Below are positions 31,706-41,535 of a DNA stretch of 64,000 bases, one piece after another. The DNA comes from Aegilops tauschii subsp. strangulata (taxonomy: Eukaryota > Streptophyta > Magnoliopsida > Poales > Poaceae), in contig NC_053038.3 in assembly GCF_002575655.3 (NCBI RefSeq), positions 140,074,885 through 140,138,884 on the forward strand, read 5' to 3'. Below the pieces are notes generated by a model. It worked only from the letters and a program-made list of their open reading frames with translations. It was not told the origin of the DNA and did not search any database. A program made the position numbers and the translations under genes. The stretch's first letter is position 1; each line of letters starts with the position of its first letter.

Positions 31706-33480
31706 TCAGTTGGCGGGAGAGGGCATCTCACCAAGATGTATCGTAAAATGGACCAACAAGAATCCACCTTGGTCGTACAACATCTCTCTTGTTGTTGGTC
31801 AAAGTGATGGACGTCCATGCGACCCCAGAGATGGGCTAACTCGCCAATAATCACGCAAGTAGCTAGTCCCCGAAGACAAACCACTGCATGCATGTGGCCC
31901 AAACATATGTATGGAGTGTTGATGTTTGTATACACAATGGACCAACTTTGTTGTGGCATCGTGCTTTGGAACCAGAAATCCCCACGCGGAGCGAGGGTTA
32001 GTTGATGATGCATTGTATATGTGTATGTCACACCACACTCTGAGCCGATGACGGGGATTCATGAATGCATGCATAGTATACGCTCAAACTTAGGTCTGAA
32101 TCTCACCTTGACCTACTATGATAACACGAACCAAAGGAAGAATCCACCATGGTAACCTATCTCATTGTCGGTCAAAGTGATCATGGATGTCCACACGGGC
32201 CCATGAATATATAGGCTTGTTGCCGATAACCATGTGAGGGAGTGTACAGTTGGAAGAAAACCATTGCATGCATATGTATGTATGGAGGTGATGCGTGCAT
32301 GTTTGAATACCATGCACAACATTGATGTGGCGCGTGCGTCAAAAATCGTACAGTCCCCACACGGAGCAAGATCAGTTCATGACGTGTCGTGGTACTGCCC
32401 ATTTCGACTCAGTCGGAGGGATTCATGCGTACACATGCATGTGTGCTCAAACTATATCATGTCATCCCAGAGCATGACCTATATACCGTAATATACAAAC
32501 CAAAAAAATAATCCCCTCCTAAGTCAAATAACCTCTCTCATTGTCGAGCAAAGTAGTGATGGACCAAGCGTGCCCACAGATGGAAAGCATCGATATCAGT
32601 GATAACCACGTGAGTGGGTGCCAGAGGAGAACCACCATCGCTTTGCATGTGTGTATGGAGAGGTGTGTGTGGTTGTGATGTTTGAATACCCAAGATGCAC
32701 AACTTTGATCTCGCACATGCCTCGAAAACCGTAAAGTCCCCACACAAAGCGAGGTTCATGAAGCGTACTACATATGCTGGTCCCCTTCCCCCTCTTCGAC
32801 GCATACTATATGCTCCTACCATAATACAAACCAAAAGAATCCTCCTTGATGGTGAAATTAATTAACCTCTCCTGATGTAGGTCAAAGTGATGCATGCATG
32901 GATGACGACGTCGCTGGCCCATAGATGGAAGCGTCACACGTGAGTGTCCTAGGATAACCACCGCCTGCATGCATGTGTCCCAAAGAGGTGTTGTGTGATG
33001 TTTGAATAGCCAATGCACAACTTTGATGTGGCACGTGCCTCGGAAACCTAAAAGTCCCGACACTGAGTGAGGTGTGTTCACGGATGCGTATGTAGTATAT
33101 ATGCTAGTCCCCTCTCACCACCTCGATGCGTACTATATACTCCCACCATAACACAAACAAAAAAGAATCAACCTTGCTGGTCAAATTAAACTCTCTGTCG
33201 GCTGTTAGTCGAAGTGATGGACGACGACCTCGCGGGCCCACAGAAAGCATCACACGTGAGTGAGTGTCGTGTAGGACAATCACCGACTGCATGTGGCCCA
33301 AACATGTATGTATGAAAGGGTTGTGTAATGTTCTAAATAAAAAATTCATGACTTTGATGTGGCACCTGCTTCACAAAATGGCCAACCCACACGGTGGCTC
33401 ACGACTCGTAGTGTACTGCCAGCCCCCACCCAAGACGCACACACACACCGCTCATCCACCGCAACTATGATGCGTGTTAA
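31440..33480. repeat. Degenerate tandem array, six units of about 320-440 bp
   Basis: A landmark resembling GCATGTGGCCCAAACATATG, then TGATGTTTGAATACC and CACAACTTTGATGTGGCAC, recurs near 31454, 31889, 32265, 32645, 32965 and 33288. Each unit also carries a version of CCTCTCATTGTCGGTCAAAG. The units differ by many substitutions and indels, so the array is old. Confidence 0.75.
31664..31703. repeat. (AC)n microsatellite, about 20 repeats
   Basis: An uninterrupted CA/AC dinucleotide run of about 40 bp inside the first unit of the degenerate array. It is likely length-polymorphic. Confidence 0.97.
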
Positions 33481-34027
33481 ATTTCCCCGCGGTGAACATA
33501 TGTTACCAAAGGAGGGACATTTTAATTTAAAAAACAGAGATCATTAAGACGTTTTAGTACATTGATTGATTTTCTAGGGGTATAATGTGCAAAAATCAAA
33601 TTTGAGCTACATGCACACATGATAGCGAACCTAAATGGATTGAGAATCTTGAATTTTAAAATCTAGGTGCATGTTTACTCCCCGTGCAAGAAATTTCAAA
33701 CATTGAGAATGTTGAATTTTAAAATCTAGTACACCCAAAACTTATTTGAAATTCATGAAACTTATCGTGTTGTCATATGGACACCAATACATACTGGTAT
33801 TGTACTTTTTGTCAAATTTGAGACAAGTTTTGATGTAATCCTTATCTTCATACAAACGGGAGATTATTAATAATTGGGAACCAATATCACAAACGGATTA
33901 TTTATTCGAACCATGGGCGTTAGACCAACAATGGATACATGCCATGCTTTGGTTAAGCGATAAAGCAGCATCGTTAATCATCAAAATAGAAAAACAATAT
34001 ACATGCCGCCACGCGACCTGTGAGCCG

Positions 34028-35546
34028 TGATACATCCATTTTGTATCATGATTTTATATTGATATTTATTGCATTATGGGCTGTTATTACACATTATTCA
34101 CAATACTTATGCCTTTTCTCTCTTACTTTATAAGGTTTACAGGAAGAGGGAGAATGCTGGCAGCTGGAATTCTGGACTGGAAAAGGAGAAAATATTAGAG
34201 ACCTATTTTGCACAACTCCAAAAGTCCTGAAACTTCATGGAGAATTATCTTGGAACATATATAAAATATTGGGCGAAGAAAGCACCAGAGGGGGGCCACC
34301 TGCCATCCACAAGGGTGGAGGGCGCACCCTACCCCCTGGGCGTGCCCCTGCCTTGTGGGCCATCTGGCAGGCCCCCGATGCCCATCTTCTGCTATATGGT
34401 GTGTTTTGACCTGGAAAAATAAGAAGGAATCTTTTGGGACGAAGCGGCGCCGTTTCGAGGCGGAACCTAAGCAGAACCAATCTAGGGCTCCGGCAGAGCT
34501 GTTCTGCCAGGGAAACTTCCCTCTCGGAGCGGGAAATCGAAGCCATCGTCATCACCAACGATCCTCTCATCGAGAGGGGGTCAATCTCCATCGACATGTT
34601 CATGAGCACCATCTCCTCTCAAACCCTAGTTCATCTCTTGTATCCGATCTTTGTCTCAAAACCTCAGATTGGTACCTGTGGGTTGCTAGTTGTGTTGATT
34701 ACTCCTTGTAGTTGATGCTAGTTGGTTTATTCAGTGGAAGATCATGTGTTCAGATCTTTAATGATAATTAATACTCCTCTGATTATGAAAATTAATATGC
34801 TTTGTAAGTAGTTACGTTTGTTCCTGAGGACATGGGAGAAGTCTTGTTATAAGTAATCATGTGAATTTGGCATTCGTTCGATATTTTGATGAGATGTATG
34901 TTGTCTTTCCTCTAGTGGTGTTATGTGAACGTCAACTACATGACACTTCACCATGATTTGGGCCTAGGGGAAGGAATTGGGAAGTAATAAGTAGATGATG
35001 GGTTGCTAGAGTGACAGAAGCTTAAACCCTAGTTTATGCGTTGCTTCGTAAGGGGCTGATTTGGATCCATATGTTTCATGCTATGGTTAGATTTATCTTA
35101 ATTCTTCTTTCGTTGTTGCGGACACTTGAGAGAGGGGTTAATCATAAGTGGGAGGCTTGTCCAAGGAAGGGCGGCACCCAAGCACCGGTCCACCCACATA
35201 TCAAATTATCAAAGTAATGAACGTGAATCATATGAGCATGCTGAAAACTAACTTGACAACAATTCCCATGTGTCCTCGGGAGCGCTTTGCTTTATATAAG
35301 AGTTCGTCCAGGCTTGTCCTTTGCTAAAAAAAGGATTGGGCCATCTTGCTGCACCTTATTTACTTTTGTTACTTGTTACCCGTTACGAATTATCTTATCA
35401 CACACCTATCTGTTACCGACAATTTCAGTGCTTGCAGAGAATACGTTGCTGAAAACCGCTTGTCATTTCCTTCTGCTCCTTGTTGGGTTCAACACTCTTA
35501 CTTATCGAAAGGACTACAATAGATCCCCTATACTTGTGGGTCATCA
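34028..35546 (+). repeat. 5' LTR of element F (1519 bp)
   Basis: It starts TGATACATCCATTTTGTATC and ends TTGTGGGTCATCA, followed by AGACTCTTTTC and a primer-binding site. Compared with the LTR of element B it has scattered substitutions and small indels but is collinear throughout. The five bases on the left are AGCCG; the matching duplication would be off-window. Confidence 0.9.
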
Positions 35547-35557
35547 AGACTCTTTTC

Positions 35558-35575
35558 TGGCGCCGTTGCCGGGGA
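35558..35575 (+). other. Primer-binding site of element F (tRNA-Asp type)
   Basis: TGGCGCCGTTGCCGGGGA is complementary to the 3' end of plant tRNA-Asp(GUC), including CCA. It lies 11 bp after the LTR. Confidence 0.8.
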
Positions 35576-35638
35576 GTGAAGCGCCTTTGGTAAGGAAACA
35601 TTTATATAGTGTGCTAAAATTTACGGTCACTTGTTACT

Positions 35639-35954
35639 ATGGAAAATAATCCTTTGAGGGGCTTCTTCAGGGTATCTTCACCTCGACCGGAAGAGCAAAG
35701 AGTTGCTCCTCAACCTACTACACCTACTGAAAATATTTATTATGAAATCCCTTCGGGTACGATAGAGAAACTGCTAGCTAACCCTTATGTAGGAGATGGA
35801 ACATTACATCCTGATATGCACCTAATCTATGTGGATGAAGTTTGTGGATCATTTAAGCTTGCAGGTTTGCCCGAGCATGTTGTTAAGAAGATGGTCTTCC
35901 CTTTATCTTTGAGGGGAAAAAGCATTGACATGGTATAGGCTATGTGATGATATT
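35639..35954 (+). pseudogene. gag N-terminus of element F, interrupted
   Basis: The frame opens MENNPLRGFFRVSSPRPEEQ and runs 99 codons to a TAG at 35936-35938. The sequence then continues in another frame with a WYRLCDDI motif typical of Athila gag, so there is a frame change near 35925. Element G enters directly after that motif at 35955. The product would be the capsid/nucleocapsid precursor. Confidence 0.6.
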
Positions 35955-36827
35955 TGTCGGCATTCTGGGAATGGGGTACCCAGACTTGCATGTGTGGGAC
36001 CCATGGCGTGGCTCCATCGATGGCCTGGTATGGCCCACCTTCAGCATCGGCAACTCAAGACCCTCGCGAGGGGCCAAGCCTCGTGAGGCGGATGACACCA
36101 AGACCTCCAACAGGAGTGGCCTCCTTAGGGTGGCTCTGGAGGAGCGGATATTCTTATGCAAGCTTCACCTCGCGAGGCTCGAATGACGTGAGCCATGCGA
36201 CCAAGGCCAGGCGGGCGCCAGCGGGCGCAGGGCAGCAGTTTCCTCTTTGGTGCTAAGGAGGCAAGCGCAGGCGCGGAGTCCCGAGGAATCAGCCAAAGGT
36301 TTCCATTCCCGTGCAACAAGACCAAGACCGCCAGGATGGCAGGACGGAGGTCATCGCCGAGCCCACCACGGCGTCATGACCAGAAGCTTTGCAGGTGAAG
36401 ACTACTTTTGTCCGGATAAGATGTACTAGTTGTCTCCCTTCGAATTTGGCCGTTGTGGGATCCCTTCCCGCCTTCATTTGGGAAGAGGACCAAGGCCACT
36501 ATAAATTGGGCAGCACCACCACAGTAGAAGGGATCAGATCCTAGAGGTCATCCTCTCCCTCACATGCTCAAGAACACACCTCTTGAGGTTGTTCTCCCAC
36601 TGTACTAGTTCATCCTCAGCCCCTCGAGGCCAATCCACCACAAAGCAGGAGTAGAGTTTTACACCGCAAGATGGCCCGAACCTGGGTAAACTATTGTGTC
36701 CCATTTCCTTCCTGTTCATTGAGCCAGGCCGTGAGATTGGCAAGTAGGCAGACTGGGGAGGTTGAGTTCTTCGCACGCACCCCAGAGTTCTAATCTATCA
36801 AGGGTCTGCGTAGCCCGAAATCCAACA
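35955..36827 (+). repeat. 5' LTR of element G (873 bp)
   Basis: It starts TGTCGGCATTCTGGGAATGG and ends GAAATCCAACA. Related to the LTR of element A (1578-2494), including CCTCGCGAGGGGCCAAGCCTC and the region around the TATA box (TATAAAT, 36500-36506). It is followed by a primer-like site. Confidence 0.85.
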
Positions 36828-36829
36828 TT

Positions 36830-36847
36830 TGGCGCGCCAGGTAGGGG
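36830..36847 (+). other. Primer-binding site of element G
   Basis: TGGCGCGCCAGGTAGGGG begins two bases after the LTR end and starts with TGG, as a site complementary to a tRNA CCA end must. I do not assign the tRNA. Confidence 0.6.
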
Positions 36848-36899
36848 TGCGTCAGAGCCTCTCTTCCTCCAGTCGATCCTCCATCGCCCAGCCGTTCTC

Positions 36900-37757
36900 A
36901 TGGCTGACACTCCGAGAGGTCACGTCAAGCACTGGGCTGCTCGGCCTGCCCGAGCAGCGCCATCCACCCAAGAGGATCTCCACTCCACGCTCTTGGCGGC
37001 CCGCACGCCGCCCAATGTCGTTGGTTGTGGGCGGCGCGGGCCGCCGCCGCCCGCCCTCACGCCACGTCGTGCTCGTGCCATCATACGATCTTCGAGCTAC
37101 GCCGCGGCGACGGCACCGCACACTCGCCGGGAGTAGGCGAACATGCGAGCCGCGCTCATCATGGCGCGGGAGCTGCTGCGATGCAGGTTGGCGGAAGGCG
37201 GCCGCGGTGCCCTGCTGGATCGTGTCGCCGAGCTTCTTGATGCCGCCTGCAGGGTCGCGGCACCCTTCGGCAGCCTGCCTACGTCGCAAACAGCGTCGGG
37301 GCTGCGTGTCGGCCACCGCCACACCCGCGCGCCCCTCCCTGGAGTACCTGGGGGACCCAGCAGCGCTAACCTGGCCCGCGACACCGCTCATCCTACCCAA
37401 GGTATGCAACCTCCGGGCGGGGCAGGCACGGGCGGCCCCTCCTGGGGCTGCGCCGAGACGCCACTCTACGGCCGCCGGAACCTGGCGCCAAGCCTGGTGG
37501 CCAACGACGCGGGACGGCCACGCAGCGACCCTGGCGCGGCGGCTTCAGATGCCTACATACCTCCCATGATGGACCTGCTCTACACGTCAAGAGATGGCCC
37601 CTGCCCGTTCCCCTCACCGGGTTGGGTATCGGGGGCACATGAAGCCGAGGCCCTCCGCAAGCCGCCAGGAGCTTCACCGACACCTTCAATGACAACAGTC
37701 ACTGGGTACATCCGATATCTCAGGAGGACGATTACACTAACCATGGACCGCAGGTGA
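36900..37757 (+). pseudogene. gag-like frame of element G with one stop
   Basis: The frame opens MADTPRGHVKHWAARPARAA shortly after the primer site, has TAG at 37134-37136, continues in phase (MARELLRCRLAEGGRGALLD) and ends at 37757. It is Ala/Arg/Pro-rich, as are N-terminal gag regions of grass Tat elements. No zinc knuckle is visible, so the C-terminal part of gag appears to be missing. Confidence 0.45.
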
Positions 37758-38918
37758 ACCAAGCCACGGCGGCAGCCAGGGACCCTAGGGTGATGGCCCG
37801 GCGACAGGTGGACGGAGTGCACTGGGGGCCGCGCTGGGGGAGCCCGGTGCCAGGGCCATCCCCGCGCCGCGCGGAGCAAGGCGCTGCGCGGAGGGAGGTC
37901 CCCTGCCGGGAAGGCGCCGGCAAGCCCTTCCCGCCGGCGGGGGGCCTGCGGTCGCCGGGGCCACCGCCAGCGTCCCCCTTGCCCCTTGGTCTCATCTTGG
38001 TTTTCGGACGCCCCAACGGTGGTCGAGGGAGGCGCAGGGCAGGGCCCTCGTCAGGCGCCATGGAAATGCGTGAAGGTCTCCACTCATGACACTCTCACGT
38101 AATAATGGGTTGGGGCTGTACACGCCCCGGATTCTCCTGAGTGCCGCCCTCGGGCCTCATGGGGGCTCCCACCCACGTCCAAGTGGAAGCACCATGCCCC
38201 GCGCTGGCAGTCGACACTGTCCCCAATGACTATGCCCATGCCCAGTGGAAGCACTTAGCTCCGCGCTAGTGAGAAGACAAGCTAGGTGCCGGACGCGGCT
38301 GTTTGCTTTTTTGCCCTCTTTCTGTAACCCAATTCGCCATCTTTTGGAATAAAATTTGGAGTTTCCTGTGCTTATCTAAAGAAAAACGGGGGGGGGGGGG
38401 GGGATTTTCTCTTGACTCGTGGTGATTTCTTGCTTTCTGGCTTCGTGTTTTAAAGTGAGGCTCACGCCTGCCACCCCCCTGCGAGCGGCCCGCCAGCGGG
38501 GGCTGGGCATGGTATGTGCGCGTCGAGCATGCTAGGGCTAGACCGGGCGACGCCAAGGCCCCCCCGGGGTCAGGAGGGCAACCGCTGTGGGATCACTGCG
38601 TGCATATCTTCCCGTAATCTGGCAAATGGCTCCTCGCGAGGCCTCTCGGACGGGCCGGCAGGCTCCTCGGGAGGGTTAAAACCTCGCGAGCCCTAGAAGG
38701 GCTCACCTCAGGAGAAGGGAGTTTCTACAACGACAAGACCCGGTCGAGACCCACGAGACCGAAGATAAGTCGCAAAAACTAATCCCCCAGGTCCACTGTG
38801 ACGCGTTCCAAACCCTATTTTCAAAGGCACAACGTCATTTCATACATTATAAGGGGCTTCCCCTTCAAAAATTCTTTCACACCCCGCAGGGCCGTGTCCG
38901 AAGGTTTTTGCATACAGG
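37758..38918. other. Non-coding interior of element G
   Basis: GC-rich sequence with an AATAAAATTTGG polyadenylation-like string near 38349 and a 16-base G run at 38388-38403. Several GC-rich frames are open but none resembles a protein. The place where pol should be is simply absent. Confidence 0.4.
38388..38403. repeat. Poly-G run (16 nt)
   Basis: Uninterrupted G homopolymer; a second run of the same length is at 44884-44899. The exact length may be uncertain in the assembly. Confidence 0.9.
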
Positions 38919-39743
38919 TCAAGGCAAAAGGGAAATGCAGGCGTAGCTAGACGCGCTGTCTCCGATGCCATCCTTGTTGTCTTCATCTGCGCCGTCATCA
39001 GCGTCATCCTCATCATCATCATCCGCACCGGCTTCTTCGGCCGCAATCACGACCGCGTCATCCTCGGGAGCGAACTCTGCGACCAGGGCGTCCACGTGGT
39101 CGTCCACCCAGTTCGCCAGGTTGTCCTGGATGTCCCTAGGCACGGGGGCTACGTCTGCGTCGAAGTCAAAATGAGGGTCAAGGTTGAGGAGGTGACTGAA
39201 GACGCGTGAGAATGCGCCCCCAAGAAGGCCCCGTCTTCCCTCTTCAACGAGCTCGCGAGCCCTCGCGGCCCAGTCCTCCAAACGGGTCACGATCTCGGTG
39301 AAGAAGCGGAGGTGGCTGGCATCGTCATCCTCGTGCAGGTGAGGGATGCTCTCCTCGCAGATGGTTCCCAAGGCCCGGTTGGCCCTGACCCTGAGGCCCT
39401 GGAGCATCGAGGAACGCACACGCTGCAGCGTCCGACGGCGGCACGCTTCATCCGCATTCTTCATCGCGAGAGATACGAAGCCCTCAACCTACTGCTGAAG
39501 GGAGGACAGGTCGGTGCGAGTGGAGGCCAAGTCGGCTTTAGAGGAGGCTTGAGCTTCCTTGGCGGCCCTCTCGGGCTGCTCCACCGCATACAGCTTCATC
39601 TTGAGGGTGGTGGTTCTGTCCTTAAGCTCGGCCTCCAGGAGCTCCAACTTCAGGTGGTGCTCGTCGGCAAGAGCCGCGCAAACCTTCGCCACCCTCTGGG
39701 CGACCTCCTGCTGGATCCTGGCCTCCCGAGCAGCGACGGCGTC
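38919..39743 (-). pseudogene. C-terminal part of the antisense ORF of element G, cut by element H
   Basis: Reading leftwards from 39743, a coiled-coil-like segment (residues such as LKLELLEAELKDRTTTLKMKL) runs to TAG at 39489-39491. The same frame then continues (MKNADEACRRRTLQRVRSSML, then FFTEIVTRLEDWAARARELV) to a highly acidic tail (DDDDEDDADDGADEDN) and ends at 38919. The same layout (coiled coil, helical segment, acidic end) occurs in the antisense gene of element D. The N-terminal PF04195-like part should lie beyond element H. Confidence 0.55.
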
Positions 39744-41317
39744 TGATACGTCTCCAACGTATCTATAATTTTGATTGTTCCATGCTATTATATTATCCGT
39801 TTTGGATGTTTAATGGGATTTAATATACCTTTTTTATATTATTTTTGGGACTAACCTATTAACCGAAGGCCCAGTGCAAATTGCTGTTTTTTTGCCTATT
39901 TCAGTGTTTCGCAGAAAAGGAATATCAAACGGAGTCCAAATGGAATGAAACCTTCGCGAGGAACTTTTTTGGAACAAACGCAATCCAGGAGACTTGGAGT
40001 GGACGTCAAGGAAGCAACGAGGCGGCCACGAGGCAGGAGGGCGTGCCCGGGGGGTAGGCACGCCCCCACCCTCATGGGCCCCTCGTAGCTCCACCGACCT
40101 ACTTCTTTCGCCTATATATACTCTTATACCCTGAAAACATCGAGGGGAGCCACGAAACCACTTTTCCACTGCCGCAACCTTCTGTACCCGTGAGATCCCA
40201 TCTTGGGGCCTTTTCCAGCGATCTGCCGGAGGGGGATTCGATCACGGAGGGCTTCTACATCAACACCATAGCCTCTCCAATGATGTGTGAGTAGTTTACC
40301 ATAGACCTTCGGGTCCATAGTTATTAGCTAGATGGCTTCTTCTCTCTCTTTGGATCTCAATACAAAGTTCTCCTCGATCTTCTTGGAGATCTATTCGATG
40401 TAATTCTTTTTGTTGTGTGTTTGTCGTGATCCGACGAATTGTGGGTTTATGATCAAGATTATCTATGAACAATATTTTATTCTTCTCTGAATTCTTATAT
40501 GCATGATTTAATATCTTTGCAAGTCTCTTCGAATTATTGGTTTAGTTTGGCCTACTAGATTGATCTTTCTTGCAATGGGAGAAGTGCTTAGCTTTGGGTT
40601 CAATCTTGCAGTGCTCGATCCCAGTGACAGAAAGGGAAACGACACGTATTGTATTGTTGCTATCGAGGAAAAAAGATGGGGTTTATATCATATTGCTTGA
40701 GTTTATCCCTCTACATCATGTCATCTTTCCTAATGCGTTACTTTGTTCTTATGAACTTAATACTCTAGAGGCATGCTGGATAGCGGTCGATGTGTGGAGT
40801 AATAGTAGTAGATGCAGAATCATTTCAGTCTACTTGTCACGGACGTGATGCCTATGCTCATGATCATGCCTAGATATTCTCATAACTATGCGCTTTTCTA
40901 TCAATTGCTCGGCAGTAATTTGTTCACCCACCATAATATATGCTATCTTGAGAGAAGCCACTAGTGAAACCTATGGCCCCGGGTCTACTTTACATCATAT
41001 AAGTTTCCGATCTATAATTCTAGTTTATTATTTTGCAATCTTTATTTTGCAATCTATACAACAAAAATACCAAAAATATTTATCTTATTATCTTTATCAG
41101 ATCTCACTTTTGCAAGTGGCCGTGAAGGGATTGACAACCCCTTTATCGCGTTGGTTGCAAGGTTCCTGATTGTTTGTGCAGGTACTAGGCGATTTGCGTG
41201 TAGTCTCCTACTGGATTGATAACTTGGTTCTCAAAAACTGAGGGAAATACTTACGCTACTTTGCTGCATCACCCTTTCCTCTTCAAGGGAAAACCAACCC
41301 ATGCTCAAGAGGTAGCA
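39744..41317 (+). repeat. 5' LTR of element H (1574 bp)
   Basis: It starts TGATACGTCTCCAACGTATC and ends CTCAAGAGGTAGCA, followed by a primer site. It shares only the first bases with the LTRs of B and F. The preceding GCGTC would be half of the target duplication; its partner is off-window. Confidence 0.85.
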
Positions 41318-41328
41318 AGAAGGATTTC

Positions 41329-41346
41329 TGGCACCGTTGCCGGGGA
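41329..41346 (+). other. Primer-binding site of element H (tRNA-Asp type)
   Basis: TGGCACCGTTGCCGGGGA differs by one base from the tRNA-Asp-complementary site of element F. It starts 11 bp after the LTR. Confidence 0.75.
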
Positions 41347-41535
41347 GATCTACGCACAAGTCAAGACATACCAAGTACCCATCACAAACTCTTCTCCCTC
41401 GCATTACATTATTTGCCATTTGCCTCTCGTTTTCCTCTCCCCCACTTCACGTTTGCCGTTTTATTCGCCATTTTTCGTTCGTCTCTTTTCACTTGCTTCT
41501 TGTTTGCTTGTGTGTTGGACTGATTGTTTGTCACT

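Larger units (their letters stand above)
30054..34027. mobile_element. Element E: CACTA-like DNA, degenerate
   Basis: The interval between the LTRs of D and F resembles CACTA subterminal and internal DNA. Phrases such as CATCGCACACGGTC and GAACTGTTTCTGATGGGCCG recur in 30060-31250. A degenerate array fills 31440-33480. The stretch 33580-33860 is a diverged copy of the 505-bp unit of element C (shared CCCAAAACT-ATTTGAAATTCATGAAACTT region). No terminus or transposase is identified. Confidence 0.45.
34028..35954 (+). mobile_element. Element F: 5' end of an Athila-lineage Ty3/gypsy element
   Basis: Complete 5' LTR, tRNA-Asp-type primer site and gag start, interrupted at 35955 by element G. The remainder of F is expected to the right of the window. 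Its LTR belongs to the same family as that of element B. Confidence 0.85.
35955..39743 (+). mobile_element. Element G: Tat-like Ty3/gypsy derivative lacking pol, inserted in F
   Basis: 5' LTR (35955-36827), primer site, gag-like frame (36900-37757), about 1.1 kb non-coding DNA, then an antisense frame (38919-39743) cut by element H. RT, RNase H and integrase are absent between gag and the antisense ORF, so this looks like a non-autonomous or deleted element of the lineage of element A. Its 3' LTR must lie right of the window. Confidence 0.7.

Noticed and set aside
31545..32031. Frames crossing the (AC)n microsatellite
   Set aside because: They encode His/Thr or Cys/Val dipeptide runs from the repeat and vary with its length.
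37143..38089. Plus and minus GC-rich frames after the gag-like region of element G
   Set aside because: Beyond the gag-like frame they are Pro/Gly/Arg-rich and overlap in several frames, as expected from composition alone.
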